A program made the position numbers and the translations under genes. Positions 51,401-64,000 of a stretch of DNA of 64,000 nt are shown in pieces (the stretch's first letter is position 1; each line of letters opens with the position of its first letter). Origin of the DNA: Hirudinaria manillensis (lineage: Eukaryota; Annelida; Clitellata; Hirudinida; Hirudinidae); contig CM067532.1 in the NCBI GenBank assembly GCA_034509925.1, positions 5,482,142 to 5,546,141 on the forward strand, in the 5' to 3' direction. The notes below the pieces were generated by a model. The model made no database searches. It worked only from the letters and a program-made list of their open reading frames with translations, and was not told where the DNA came from.

Positions 51401-54387
51401 AAGATATATCAAGTAACGTTTGAGGGTTTGTTTGAAAAGTGGCTGTTTCAGGAGTAACCTGAATTAATTCTAAATTGCCTGAAAATCTACGAAATGTATG
51501 TTTATAACTTGAATTGAGAATTTATTGTACCACAACTTTTAAAAACTTGTGCATAAATCAACGCAAATTCAATGGACAAAAGGTCTGTATTTATAGAGAA
51601 TGTAAAATTCGGTATAAATCAGGTTGCAGGGTAACTTTTCCAGCGCAGTTGTTTCTGATTTGGTCAGGGAGAATTAGCGGTAATTTAAAGAGGAAACGTT
51701 AATCTAATATAATTTTAAGTGTTATTATTCCCATTGTTATATATACACCACTTGTTAATATAATTATATAATAAAATATAATAAAATTATATAAATATAA
51801 TTTAGTTACATATATAAATATAACATTTAGTTATTATTCCCATTGTTTCATACACCACTTGTTAATATTCCTATGTTATTCATATTAAATATTTTTCGAC
51901 ATTTTATTTTATTTTTCTTTCTATTTTGTGTGGAAAACTACTTTACATGGTAAAGTGGGTTTCAAAAATAGTTCACTTTTAATGAATGAAGGCTTTTAAT
52001 CTGTTTGAACTTGCCGCTTCCAGTTTTCTTACTGAAACTGAAATATTTTATTTCAAAATCCTTCTGATCAGTCTTTGTTAACAAGTCAATTTAAAAAAAA
52101 TAAATTTACCATTTATTTGCAACCTCTCTAAATCAACAAATATTCCGTCTAATTGGCCTCATGTGCAATTCTTTTTTTCTTATTTTCTTAGAATTTGAAA
52201 ATTTTAGGAAAGGTTTAGTGTACTTAGATTAGGAGTGGTAATAGTTTTCTGACCGCTACAACCCTAAACATTGAAATTAAAAATATTTTCTTTGGGTAAA
52301 AATAAGACATCATATGTCTAGTTAATAACATGTTATTGCAAATTCTTTGTGTTCATAATTCATGATTCATAACAAACTTAAGCCGCGATTAGAACGTCAA
52401 AACACAAAATGTTAGAATACAACATAAGAACGAAACCATGAAAAGCAGATAATCTACCTGAGTTGAGTCTCAGTTTAACTAAGAAATCTAACAATTCTAT
52501 AAACTAAACTCTGGCATCGAATAAAGTGGTAAAATATGGCTTTCTGCACAACTTGTATGTCAACTTAAAGAAAATAAGGTGTTTGCTTAACGTACCCGCT
52601 GATCGTAAATTCCCCCTAAGTGAATTTATGAGTTTGAAGTTCACATAAAATTTGAGAAATATCTTCCAAGAGATTTTAAACGAATTCCAACATTATTGAA
52701 AAGCATAACTAAATAATAAATAAATAAATCCATCAGTGTATCGAATTGTTAGATTTCCAATATACAAAGATTCAACTCAGGTACAAATAAATAAAACGCG
52801 TCTACGTGTTTTATATTTAAATGAGGTATAAATAAAATTTTATTTTTGTGATTTTTACCAATTCAGTCGGTAATTATTTTCATATTTCAAAATGAATTTA
52901 CGTTATTCATTTACGTTATTATACACATTATTCTTGATTCACGAAGCAGACATGTTGAACAAAGATTTTTATTGTTAAAGACATAAATTGTGCTTGAGAA
53001 CAACGATCGGTTAAAACCATAAACCTCGAAACGTTTGACTTAAAAATAAAGATAAAAGTTTATTATTTGAATGAAGGACATTTCAAGTGCCATTAAAACT
53101 CACCTCCACACATCACTTTTTGTGGAAATCTCTTTACTTTTAAACACTTCCGGAGCCATCCATTCAAAAGTTCCAGCAAAGTCGGCGGAATGGATCGTGT
53201 TCAAGGCTTGCCTTGCCAGGCCGAAGTCGCTGATTTTCAACGTCTTGTTTTCCAGCCTTCCATCACTCAAAGACTCGGAGACCAGAACTGGAAGGAGTGA
53301 ATTTCAATTCAATGAATGATTTTAAACTTCGTTTATAATTTATTTAAGTATTTCAAACAATTAATCTTTGTTTTCGAAATATCATCTGTTATCGATACGT
53401 TCCTGTTACAACTTGTAGCTTGTTTACTATCGACTGATTCTTAATCAATGAAGAGGTTAAATGCCATGAACATTTTAAATTACATATGACTGATTCTTGA
53501 ATAATTTTCTATGCCCTTCCATTTACTCTGCTTAATTTGTTAAATTTTATTTGATTTTAAATTTAAATTAATAAAATTACTCAAAAAAAAAACATTTATA
53601 CAATTGATAAAACTGGAATTAAATTCTCACTGTTTTTAGACTTCAGATCCCTATGGATGATGGTATCGAGTGGCGCATCTTGGTGCAGGTATTTCATGGC
53701 TCTCGCAATTTGGGCCGACCAATCAATAATAACTTTGAGCGGAAGCAACGTATTAGAAAGAACTTGGGCCAGGGATCCACCTCTGGCATACTCCATGACC
53801 AGCCAAAAGTCAGGGGGTCGATTGCAAATCCCAAGCAAGGAGATTATGTTCGGGTGCCTTAAAAGCCAGAAAACGGTTGCCTCTTTCCTGGCATCTCCAT
53901 CCGATGCGATGTCACGAATTATTTTCACCGCCACTTCTCCGCTTCTCCAAAGCCCACGACGAACGGTTGCAAATCCTCCTTTGCCTATGAATTCCTGGAG
54001 TGAAATTTCATTCGGATTCATCTCTTTTGGAGTCACCCCCCAGTTCTTTTGGGCCACGTACATGGAAGGAAATATTCCCTCTTTGCCTCCTGCCCTGCCT
54101 TTCCACCAGTTCGTTCGATTGGTTTCATCCTGACTGATGACCTGGATTTGGTCTCCCTTGTGGAAACTTAATTCGTCCTCAGAATATCCCTTGAAGTCAA
54201 ATAGGGCGGTGAATTTTGTGCTGTTTTTGTGTGATTTGCTCGACAATCTCCCTCGTTTTGGGGGCCGCGAGGAGGAAATGTCGTCGCTGTCATTGGTCAG
54301 GGAATTCTTCGAGTTCTTTGAGAGCGAGTGCTTGGAAGCGTTGATTTGAAACTTTTTCGAGTAACTTCTCAGTGAAAATGAATTCAT
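48498..54387 (-). CDS. Mixed-lineage kinase (MAP3K9/10/11/21-type), SH3 plus kinase, seven exons
   Basis: MAP kinase kinase kinase of the MLK family (slipper in flies), expected to activate JNK signalling. Exons 54387-53631, 53287-53104, 50591-50443, 50144-49963, 49753-49525, 49459-49346, 49213-48498; 776 residues. The SH3 domain spans about 58-114 (FTALFDF to FPSMYV). Kinase: Gly loop GKGGFATV (135-142), VAVK Lys155, HRDLKSKN (245-252), SDFGLA, APEV, WSFGVVLWEM, RCWNIDPKERPAF. It is followed by a helical, Leu-spaced stretch (LDSYLESMVEGLRQVY) in the place of the leucine zipper, and a Ser-rich C-terminus. The region corresponding to the CRIB motif (ISPKLSPNMPFPRPFTMKTI) lacks the usual His. 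A 2.5-kb intron separates exons 2 and 3. An out-of-frame ATG lies 13 nt before the start. Confidence 0.94.
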
Positions 54388-56191
54388 ATCTTCTTATCAT
54401 GACTATTAAATAGCCAGCTTCCCCTTCATTACGCTTCGAGAGTCTTTCCAAAGTTACGATGTCTCGACTTTCAATCAATTTTCTAAAATCAATTAAACAG
54501 TCAATTAATTAAAATCGATAAACACGACGCAAGTTCAGAGTGTTAGCGAAGAATGGTAAACTTAGTAAAACGCTGCCTAATTTTACGGCTGGCACCTCCT
54601 TCACGATTGTTCCGCTTTAGAATGATTTGCAGGGTCGCCATTGTTTGCCTAAGAAAATAGTTCAAGGCTCAGGCCTTTCTCACGATTCAGTAAATATTTC
54701 CCGATACTGAAATGATAAGAAGATAATAATGAATATCATCTTACAATCATCTTACAAACTTAGCAATCTTTCGTAGATGCTCAAGAGATTGTCATTTGGA
54801 GTTTTACTCGCAATTCCTTAGTCTATAATTTTTACTTGTCTCACACATAAATGATTTCATATTAGAACCATTTGTTTTTATATTTTGGCAATTCTGATTG
54901 AACCTCTGTAAGCGGAAGTACAAAAACATTTATTGGTGAATCAGAAAGTGCCTTCTTTGGTTCATTCACTTTTAACCCGAACAAGAAAATCCAAGAACAG
55001 TGTCCTTTTACAAACATTAAAATACAATAGTTCTATGACGTACTTCCCAGAAGTTCACATGCGGGCCACACATTGACGGAGAGCCAACGTTTGTTAAATT
55101 GAATTTGTTCATTTATTCAAGAATATTTGACGATGTTTTCACTCTGACAAAATCATTCGAGGTTCTAGGTGGATATAAATCTAGATATAAAAATATGGTT
55201 CTAATCGATGCAACTGAGACCATTCTCTTTAGCCTAATGATAGATTAATTTGATTTTCAATTGTTAAATTTTCATTTGTATTCATTCTCATAATAAATTA
55301 AATATCATTTTATTTTATTTTTTCTCCTAAGTAAAGTTTACAATACTTAAAATACAAATTATTTTATCCGACAACCGAACATACTTTTTACATATTCTCA
55401 GCATCGCGTTTGCTTAAATAATACATGAATTTGTTAGTACTAACAAGTGATAACTAAAGTGCACTGCACGTTTGTTCATAACCACTGCAACTATCAGACC
55501 TTTAGGTCAATTAAGCCATTTCTGGCTATTACCGGTTAGACTTAATTTATCGCGGCCCGATCTGAGTAGTACTTCATTATTTTGCCAAGTTTGTTGGAAT
55601 ATAGCCCTGTCATACGACAACCAACCCACATAAAAATAGCTGTAAAGTGAAAGAGTTTGTTTCTAAAATGAATTTGTTAACACCGACAGTTCAAAACGAT
55701 GCAATAGTGGTTTCTCTTTCCAAGAAAGGAAATTGGACTTTGTCATTCAATTACAATTCAATTGCTAGCAGACCCAAACTTCCATGTTTCTGAATAATGT
55801 AGGCCCTTTTTGGGTCATATAGATTGTTTTTAAACAAAAAATTGAGGACTTATTTGGAGTTATTCAATTTGATCACTTGTAGCAGTTTATGTTGGTGTTA
55901 CATCTTTTATCTTGAATCGTTTATAAATTAAATAAACCCAAAACACAATAATTAGATGAAATAGCCAAACATTAAGCCATACGTTAACTATATGTCCTGG
56001 TTTTAATGCAGCAATAAAAAAATTTAGCAAAAGCAATTTGAAAGAAACTAACAACTAAAATATTTAAAGAACAAAAAATTGAAACTAATTTTAACGAATG
56101 TTATCATCAGAGGTGTTCCATCCGACAGACCAAAGAAGCAGAAGTGAATGATTAAGAAGCTGATAAGGATTCATTATTTCCATCCTGTACT
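54388..56191. other. Interval between the MLK start and the LASP 3' end
   Basis: 5' flank of the MLK gene followed by AT-rich sequence and the LASP 3' UTR side. No gene recognised. Confidence 0.5.
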
Positions 56192-59100
56192 TCATATCTG
56201 TTCGACGTAGGTGGCAGGTATGAGACCCCTTTGGCCTGTCCTCTCCACGGTTCCAATGATCCATCCTTCGTCGACAATCTCCACGTTTATCACTCTGTCA
56301 CCCTCAGTCATACTGGCCTCGTCCGTATCACCCGCCTCGTAGTCGTACATGGCTTTGTATGTCAGACCCTGCGTTATCAGATTATCTCTAAATAATTGTA
56401 ATGCTCTTCATTACAAATGGAATTGCATGTTTTGCAATCTAAACGTAAACAATACAAATGTAACAGTCCGTATATGCAAATATGCAAAACCACCTGCGAT
56501 GTCATCATGTAGTTTCCAGTGATTAATTGTTTACCATGCGATCTTAAAGATGTTCGTAGTGAGGCACTAATGAAAAATCCTTTAACAAATTTAAACTATT
56601 GCAATTAACTGAAACTAATTTTACGAAATTAAACTGAAATTTGATAAAAATGAAATTCAAATAAAAACATCCAAAATCATGTGTTAACATAAGAATTTAA
56701 AGAAAAACTGTAAACACTAAGATAAATTATAGTTAAAATATTATTATATAAATTATTAGCGAGGAAATCTATTCGGGTTCTTCCGTTTTTATTCTTTATT
56801 CTATTCCATCATATGTTTGATAGATGTTTATGTTTTGTTTTAAATGTTTGAATATTTTCCAAACTACAAAATGAAAGCGAGCATAAGGAAATCTCAAAGG
56901 AGAGATACAAAAGATGTATTTTTCTATAGGTGCTGTTAAGTGTCAGAGCCGTTCTCGAAAGTAGGGAAACTTGACATCTGGCGAAACACCGTTGATCTCT
57001 ATGAAGATCTTTATAAAGAAAAACAGGAAGCACCAGATAAGACGTCAGATCCCCTGGCCAAACCAAAAAATAAATTTCTAATTTCTAAAGAAGCGAATGT
57101 ACAAATAAAAGCCTTTCCAGTTTATAGCAGAAAGTTGATCGTAAGCTACCGCCTCGTCATAACGGTTCGCTTATAATAATATAAGCACTAAACTTATAAT
57201 AAATAACACAAATTTAGGTCCTGGAGAAATGACAGGCAAAAGCCAAGTCACGAGTGCAACTTTTATAATTGATATAACTGAACTTAAAACACTGACTGTG
57301 CCATAGACAGATCCTAAATATGGCAGTTGTGTAAATTATGTTAGGAACTTCACTAATCCCTAAACATGACAATAAAATTAATTAATTTCACAATAATCGC
57401 AATATGAAGGTAAAATGTTAACAATATTTTCGAAAATTGTAGTTAAGTTAAAGAATTGACTTCTAATTGTTACCTCGTCAGATGGAGCTTCATAGTTAGA
57501 GGATGGATTGTAACCAGAGTCTAAAATTAGTCAGAAGTGCAAGTGTTGACTATTAAGCGTTGAGTGTTCAAACTGAACTGTCGTCCATAATAACGATATA
57601 ATAATAAACATAATAATTCCAAAATTATTTCAAATTTAAGCACATCCTGAAAACGTCAAGTCCAGGTTGTTTCTCGACCAGATGCCGAGATAATCAAGCA
57701 ACCTAATTTGGCGGTGGCCTCAATAACCAAATAGCATCATGAATGTTATAATAATAAATCAATTAATAGCAATAATTATTATTTTTATATTACAGGTCCA
57801 CAAACATCATCATTTCTTACCTTCATCGGCTCCTCTTCCATGACTTTCGGCTAAAAAAATTGAAAGAAAACGTTTCGTTTGAATTTATAATTCATTTTAC
57901 GGTTGAATTTCGAAGTAATTTATATGTTTTAGTGTTTATATTTCATTAATTTGTTTGCTGAGAATTCAATTAATCACTGTTCACTTCGGACTGCTCATAT
58001 CGGATAATTATCCTTAGCAGGATGCCTTCAGCAGGATGTAGAGGAATTTCTTTTTAATAAAACTTACCCTGATCAGCATATCTTGCAGAGGTCAAGTTGC
58101 TCAGCTGCTTGACTCTTTGGGTGGTTGGATCATCAGCTATCGAAGTCACATTGCCCAAGTTGTCCCTGTACTCTTTCTGGTATTGCACCTGCATAAGGCC
58201 ATGATATCATGTTCAACTTTGAATCTACGTGAAAGCAACTTTCACAATCATTAGTTTTGGAAACTTTAGTGGATCCAAATAATTGAGCCTTAGTAATTAT
58301 TAAATGAATGAATGAATGACGGTCGAGTTTGTGCGTTTCGTATGGCAACAACTCATTGGATAAACGTAGGCGATCGTGAAAAAGATTTGAAACAAAATGA
58401 TTCCAATAATATAATAAATTTAAATTTTGAGCAAATGCTTCGAAACATCAAAAGAAATGAAAAAAACAAATTTTATTAATTATTAATTTTAATTTAAAAA
58501 TTTCTTCCTCTTTCACAATTTGTTAACATGCAATCGAATATGGTTTCAATTGTGAAGGTTCAAGAGCTTAAAAATGTTTTCAAATTGATCAATTATGCTT
58601 CACTAAGGATAAAATAAAAATTGGTATCACTAACATTGATGACACTTATCAAAGTTAATATGTGGTAATTATTATAATAATAAATTCATCCGTCCATCAA
58701 TCCATCCATCCGACCGTGTTATATATAATACTGTCATCATCCTACCTGGCTGTTTAATGTGGAAATCTCCTTTAACCTTCTCTGCTCAGGGGTTTCAGCA
58801 ACTGTTGTTGCTTTGATCTGGGGACTGTGACTATAACAAGAAGTCTCCGTGAAATGTTTGTAAAATAATTTCAAATTGTTGATACTGACGCATTGCAGTA
58901 GGGTAACTTGTTGTATCCCTTGTGGTTCTTGAGATTCAACTGCATGCCACATTCAGTGCACTTGAAGCAGAGTTTGTGCCAGGACTAAAAATTCGTTACA
59001 TTACGGTCATAAAACAATCGTTTGATCAGGAATTTGTTTCTAAATTATTTCCATTAAATCAAAATTCGAACGTCTGACTTTGTTGATTCTAATTCACTTC

Positions 59101-59229
59101 CTATCATTCTTAGTCTTACCTCTTTTATCAATCTTTATAATTCTTAAATTTGAAACTCACTTTGTCAAGACATTTCAGTTCCTCAGCTGGATAAACAGTT
59201 TTGTCACATTTTCCGCATCTTTTAGCCAT
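56192..59229 (-). CDS. LASP1: LASP homologue: LIM, two nebulin repeats and SH3, seven exons
   Basis: Actin-binding cytoskeletal adaptor found at focal adhesions and cell edges. Exons 59229-59161, 58984-58890, 58830-58746, 58188-58068, 57850-57821, 57520-57474, 56368-56192 give 207 residues, shorter than vertebrate LASP1 (261) mainly in the linker. The LIM domain (about 5-56) reads [19 protein letters not shown] then [30 protein letters not shown]. Two nebulin-type segments follow ([39 protein letters not shown]). A short Ser/Tyr/Pro-rich linker leads to a C-terminal SH3 ([20 protein letters not shown] to [10 protein letters not shown]). An upstream ORF on the same strand overlaps the start codon region in another frame. 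Confidence 0.95.
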
Positions 59230-59462
59230 TTTGTGACCAGATTATCGCAACGTTCTCCAAAGTAGGAAGAGAAATCGTTCAGCAAATTGAGAACAGCACT
59301 TTTCTTTATTGCTGCCTTCAGGCAATTACGCTCAATTAATTCAACAGCTAGTAGAATACGGACTTCATTGTTAGGTGTCTGTGCTCTCCTGTCACGCATG
59401 AAATATTTGCAGAATTGGCGTTTCGTGATTTTATTCGAGAAATCAGCTATTGATTTTGTCAT
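59175..59462 (-). CDS. Unidentified 95-codon ORF overlapping the LASP start
   Basis: An ATG-initiated frame of 95 codons runs on the same strand as LASP and overlaps its first 55 coding bases in a different frame. The composition looks protein-like and helical (mixed charge, hydrophobic spacing, for example LLAVELIERNCLKAAIKKSA), without low complexity. I recognise no family. It could be an upstream ORF in a LASP transcript, an exon of another gene or chance. Nothing else in the sequence supports translation. Confidence 0.25.
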   Translation of the reverse strand: MTKSIADFSNKITKRQFCKYFMRDRRAQTPNNEVRILLAVELIERNCLKAAIKKSAVLNLLNDFSSYFGERCDNLVTKWLKDAENVTKLFIQLRN

Positions 59463-61447
59463 GTTTTGGTTAAAAATTCGTAAAATTCCGTTTCTGAATT
59501 TATGAATATCTCACAAGGCTGAATATTGAAAGTTACGTCAGCCATGTGTTCCTAGAAATTTCTTTATCTTGGTGGTCTCAAGAGTTTCAAGTTCCTCTCG
59601 ACGAGCGAAGGTAACCCTGCAAGTTCTTGATTGAGGATTATTAATTTGTTTACTTAATATTATTAATATATCTTATGCTATGATACTACTATGATACAAG
59701 AACTCATGCTGTTTGTTTGTATATGTTATGGCGCATTATTATTATTATTGTTATTATTATTATTGTTATTGTTTTATTGAACTATGAGCGCCTTATTACG
59801 GTAGCATAAGCAATATTAAAGAAACTATCATTTGCAACTGAAATTCAATTAATTCCATTATTTTCAAACAAATCTTTAGAAATCTGCAAATATAAAATAC
59901 ATATAATTAATAGATAAATAATGTATAATTATAATTTATAATTGTACAAATATGAGTGTATTTTGTACTTACATTTATGACTCTTTAAGTATCCCTCTCT
60001 TGAGTAATCAATTTTAATTTTGAGAAGTCGCCGAATTATAACTTTTATGAATGATTTTCATAATTATTAAGAAATTAGCTTGAAGTGTTTTCCTTTATAT
60101 TTGGTAATTGTTTTTAAAATCTGAAACAACTTGAATGCTGTCGTAAAACACAAACTCCTAGCATTTTCTATGCATCAATAATATACAATTTTTTAAAAAG
60201 TAGAAATATTTTGATATTTTTATTATTATTAATGAAGAATAAAAGAACAGATCCAATATTTTTGAGTTTCGTTTTTCCACATTTTGTGGCATTTTATGTC
60301 ATTTACGTAGCACTTAAATGCCATTTTAAAATGTACCAAATAAGATAAAATAATATTTATTTTGAAAGGGATCATCGTTTGGGCATTTAACAAAAAAGAG
60401 TCTCAACCTGTCCCAGCCTGTGATCTACAGAAGCAACCAAACTGACAGAAAACATGAACGATGAGCCTGTAACACGGTTGTACTCGGCTCAGTTTTTGGG
60501 GACATTTTTGACCCGAAAGACTTTAAATTGTAATTGTTTGACAAGCGCTGAAAAATGTTAAAGACTTGTTGATGACTCGTGTAAAAGCATCAATTACAAG
60601 TTTTAAAAATGTGATAAATAAATTTGGAATAATAAACTATATTTGTTTCTTTTATTTGAAATGTCTCCATTTATTATTAATTTCAGATGCCGTTTGCTTG
60701 CTCTGATGAATTTCAAGAATAAAAACTAAAGACTTTCTATTTTTCACACTATAACGTGTGAAAGATATTAAAATATTTAACATGAAATAAACCAAACTTT
60801 CCGGTCATGTCAGGAAAGAGATGAGCATCGATTTGCATTGTATGTTAATGTATAAGTTTATGTGTTGATTAATATTTTATAAAGCATATTTTACATATTG
60901 AGTAATAATTTATAAATTAAGCGCACTTTGATTGTGATGCTTTGTCGACCATTTTCCATCATAGGGATGATCAGAAATCTGGGTTAATTCAAAATAAAAT
61001 ACTTTTAATAAATTATATTATCTTATTTAATTAAATAATTGAATTAAATTTTTTTCGTAGTTTTCACTTAATTAGTATAGAATTAAAATTTATTCTGGGA
61101 TATTGAAAGAATAATTGGAACCATAATAATGCCGTCCAAATGATCTCTTGAAGGATCCACCAGAGTAATATATTCATGACCTCAGTAATGACTTTTTACC
61201 GCCCTTGCAGAGGATATACTTCACAATATAACGAGCATCATTTTTGATGTCCTCTCAGCACAAGATAATTTTTTTAGACAATTTCTCAATTTAAATTCAT
61301 TTATTCAATTAATTGAGTAAAAAAAATATTTTTTGACAGCATTTGTTGACAATCGTCGTTCGTTTTAATCTGTTCGTAATTAGGTTAAGAATAGGAAATA
61401 CAATGAACCAAGCATCGAAAAGTAACGCCTGGATGCAGTCGTAAAGA
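59463..61447. other. Gene-less AT-rich interval
   Basis: No coding exon or RNA gene recognised. Mostly AT-rich unique sequence with short TTA runs near 59740. Confidence 0.5.
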
Positions 61448-61616
61448 CTTTAACTTCATTAACTGATGATAACGATTTTAAATTCATTAACTTATGATAA
61501 AGATTTTAAATTCATTAACTGATGATAAAGATTTTAAATTCATAAACTGATGATAAAGATTTTAATTCCATAAACTGATGATAAAGATTTTAATTCCATT
61601 AACTGATGATAAAGTT
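61448..61616. repeat. Minisatellite, 28-29-bp unit, about six copies
   Basis: About six copies of a unit containing ACTGATGATAAAGATTTTAA, with small substitutions between copies (AAAGATT versus ACGATT; AAATTC versus ATTCC). Confidence 0.92.
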
Positions 61617-61676
61617 ACCGGCCTCCATCCCGCTGCCTGCACGTATTACCTGTGTAAGCTATGCTTTGTGCACGCC

Positions 61677-61696
61677 ATATAAAAGACATATAAAAG
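61677..61696 (+). promoter_or_regulatory. Duplicated TATA box upstream of the kinase exon
   Basis: Two copies of ATATAAAAGAC lie in tandem (61677 and 61688), followed by GC-rich CGTACGCGCAAC. The first ATG of the kinase exon is about 300 bp downstream. This fits a core promoter; function is inferred from motif and position. Confidence 0.45.
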
Positions 61697-61998
61697 ACAT
61701 TCCGTACGCGCAACAACTGCGCACAAGGCTGCCATACCATTTGTTTGCTTGCTTCCAGTGCAAGATGCTCAAAAGTGCATGACGATTACCTTCTCAGTGA
61801 TACCAGAGATACGTCATCCAAAGATACATCTTCAAAAGATACCATGTAGGGAATAACGGCTAACTATCAATAATTCTAGCTAAAATGGCCACTCTCTGTA
61901 CCTGAAAATAGAACGTACCGTCGTGAATATTCATTGATTTTCAAATTCAAATCGACCTTGGCCATCCTTGAACTTATTCCCCAAAGCAGAGGTCAAAG

Positions 61999-62109
61999 AT
62001 GGGAAAGAAGATCCAGCGGATTGGTCGTTACTCGTTGGATGGGGTGACTTTGGGCTGGGGAAATTTTGCGAAAGTTGATTTGGCGACCCACGAAATCACA
62101 CGTGTCAAG
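61999..62109 (+). CDS. First coding exon of a CAMK/AMPK-related-like protein kinase (partial)
   Basis: ATG-initiated 37-codon exon ending at a clean donor (CAAG|GTGAG) in phase 0. It encodes the N-lobe start: RIGRYSLDGVTLGWGNFAKV, then DLATHEITRVK, matching the glycine loop and beta-2 of AMPK-related kinases (SIK, BRSK, NIM1 or AMPK alpha style, which read xGxFAxVKLAxHxxTxxKVAIK). The next exon should begin with the VAIK lysine motif but was not found before the window end, so the gene is incomplete here or has a large first intron. The exact subfamily cannot be decided. Confidence 0.7.
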
Positions 62110-64000
62110 GTGAGATAAAAATAATAATTTCCTTTTTACAATTACAATCATTGCGTAATTTTTTATGGTTCCTAAGCTTTGGTGGTGATGATTTTCGCGG
62201 TTATCAAATTACATAATGCAACGTTAGTCTGCTTTTCTCAGGCTCGCAGTCTTAGCAAGCAAATTCATTATTATTAGCACAATGTTTAATGGAGTATAAA
62301 TCTGAAACATTTATGACCAGAGTGGATAATTGAAGATGTACCTGTTAAAACCAGGCCAATAAGAATTGGAGGCCTAAAAATTCATGCAACAAAGCAGTTG
62401 CTTGATCAATATTCCACTCTTAAAGAGATATTTTTGCTAATAACTTTATAAATCGGATAACTTTATAATCCTTAAATGATCTTAAATATTTTCATAGATT
62501 CCCAAATTCAAAATGATTGAAAAGTTATTTTGGTTGAATGTTTGTGGATCGATTGATGCGATTGTTTGCGGGTCAATTTATGCTGTTATTTGTGAATCCC
62601 CGTCTTCCACTGAAACCTGGAGAAAAAAATAAATTTATGCATCCAGTTTATTTAAGCAACCCATTGATTCTATTTATCCAATTTAGGATCCGAGAATCGT
62701 AAACATGATCTTGTAAATTTCCTTCTCGTCTTGATTTTAAGCACTTTCCTCCGAACTTAAAAGACTTTATGAATCTGCCCAACCAATAAGCATCTGGAAA
62801 GTGCTAATAAATTGAATGCTTTCAATTAGCTTTAAATATCATTAATTGGAAATGATTAAAATTTAATCTCACAACCGACTGTCGTTGAATTCAGTTTGAT
62901 TTCCGTTCCTCCAACGAAATGGATCCATGTCCGTTGTTTATTAATAATTTATTGCTAAGAGTAAATATAATTATAATAATAATAATAATAATAATAATCT
63001 ATAATAATAATAATAATAATCTAATTTCCAATAAAACCAGCCGATCGTATTTTAAACGAATGCGAATTTTAAGCGATGCCACTCCGTCCGTAATAACAAT
63101 GAGAGATGGAAAAGTTCTGGAAAATCAATTACTGAGGAGAATTAAAAATAATAAAAAAAAAAGATGCAGTTTTTCTGCAACACTTGATTCTACGTGTCGA
63201 ATGAAGTGCAATTTGCTCCTCTTCATTGACTTTCTTCACAGACAACCCCAGGAAGCGTCGCCGAATGGGGACAGGTTTTTGAAGTTGATGAGTGGAAAAA
63301 AAAATATATTTTAAAAATGTCAAACATGTTTCTTACCATCAGCACCAATTCCACAAAATTGTTCTATAACCTATCGATTTCGAATCGAATTCGTTATGCA
63401 TTTCGAGCTGCATCTAGTTATTGACAGCGTCTTGTTAATAAGCTGTCGTGTATAAAAATTAGTTTTTGCGTTTTTAATTAAATAATTAATAAATAAATAA
63501 TAATTGAATTGTTATTTAAAATAATTGATAAAAAAATGGATGCTTTTACATGTTTTAATTCTTGAAATTTGAGATGAATGATGAGGCGATAAAACCTTCT
63601 CATGAGGGACAATTGCAAAATAAATGGACTTTTCAGCTTTTTATCCTTTCCACCATCAAGATATAAAAAGAAATATTTTGCAATAAAATTTATAAAATAC
63701 GTTTTTTGAGTTCAAAATTACTTATAATATAAATATAATAATTCTAAATATAGTTCTCTAAATCATTTGTAAAGAAATTTGTCATAAAAATTACAATGTT
63801 ATCTGAATGTGATCGTGGTTGGGGTAAATAATTTCTTGTTGTGTTACCGAGGTGAGTTAGTCATATGGGTTTAAAGATAGTCAAGGAATTAGTTTGTTTA
63901 ATATATTAATTTTAATAAATAATAATAATAATAACAACAATAATAACAATAATCATAATAATGATAATATAAAAATGTGCTTCATTAGCCCACCAAAATA
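62110..64000. other. Probable kinase intron 1 or intergenic sequence at the window end
   Basis: No exon continuing the kinase was recognised. A TAA microsatellite lies at 62966-63021; the frame at 62919-63314 passes through it and is not credible. A further AAT/AAC repeat lies near 63920-63970. Confidence 0.45.
62966..63021. repeat. (TAA)n microsatellite with CT interruptions
   Basis: Two TAA blocks separated by a CTA word. Confidence 0.92.

Noticed and set aside
62919..63314. A 131-codon ORF considered as the second exon of the kinase
   Set aside because: It passes through a TAA microsatellite and contains no VAIK or other kinase motif.

Overview
This is a eukaryotic, clearly metazoan, AT-rich nuclear window. 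The evidence is a COUP-TF-type nuclear receptor, an integrin alpha subunit, a mixed-lineage kinase, a LASP-type LIM/nebulin/SH3 protein, and many small exons with GT...AG introns mostly of 50-300 bp. The housekeeping proteins resemble their vertebrate counterparts, which suggests an invertebrate animal that is not extremely fast evolving. I cannot name the phylum. No bacterial or viral genes, operons or CRISPR arrays are present. Gene models were built by hand from splice signals, reading phase and family similarity. All eight complete models join to uninterrupted open frames.

Layout. 1-20.2 kb is gene-poor and full of microsatellites. Its one secure gene is a five-exon COUP-TF (NR2F) homologue on the minus strand (12205-9630). 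20.2-22.3 kb holds SGT/SGTA (plus strand, 11 exons). 23.0-27.0 kb holds a tandem array of five U3 snoRNA copies, four start-to-start intervals of which three are 906 bp and the last is shortened. 28.4-34.3 kb holds the exportin CSE1L (plus, 26 exons). 35.6-36.2 kb is a C9orf85-like Cys-rich protein (plus), and SEM1/DSS1 faces it on the minus strand (36958-36572). 45.1-38.1 kb is a 23-exon integrin alpha (minus). RAD1 (plus, 45705-47419) starts about 600 bp from it in a head-to-head arrangement. 54.4-48.5 kb is a mixed-lineage MAP3K (minus), 59.2-56.2 kb a LASP homologue (minus). At 61999 the first exon of an AMPK-related-like kinase starts and its remainder is not recognisable in the window.

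Functional themes. Nucleolar rRNA processing (U3), nuclear transport (CSE1L), chaperone/TPR function (SGT), proteasome and BRCA2-associated function (SEM1), and the checkpoint clamp (RAD1) sit beside adhesion and cytoskeleton genes (integrin alpha, LASP) and signalling genes (MLK, the partial kinase). This looks like ordinary animal gene interspersion and not a functional cluster.

The most unusual items are the U3 array, where each copy has a TATA-like element near -30 and an oligo-T run just past its 3' end (a layout recalling Pol III snRNA genes), and an 11-bp-spaced set of nuclear-receptor half-sites lying on the stop codon of the COUP-TF gene. Other points worth checking are a GC-AG intron splitting the integrin tail just before GFFKR, and a 95-codon ORF overlapping the LASP start.
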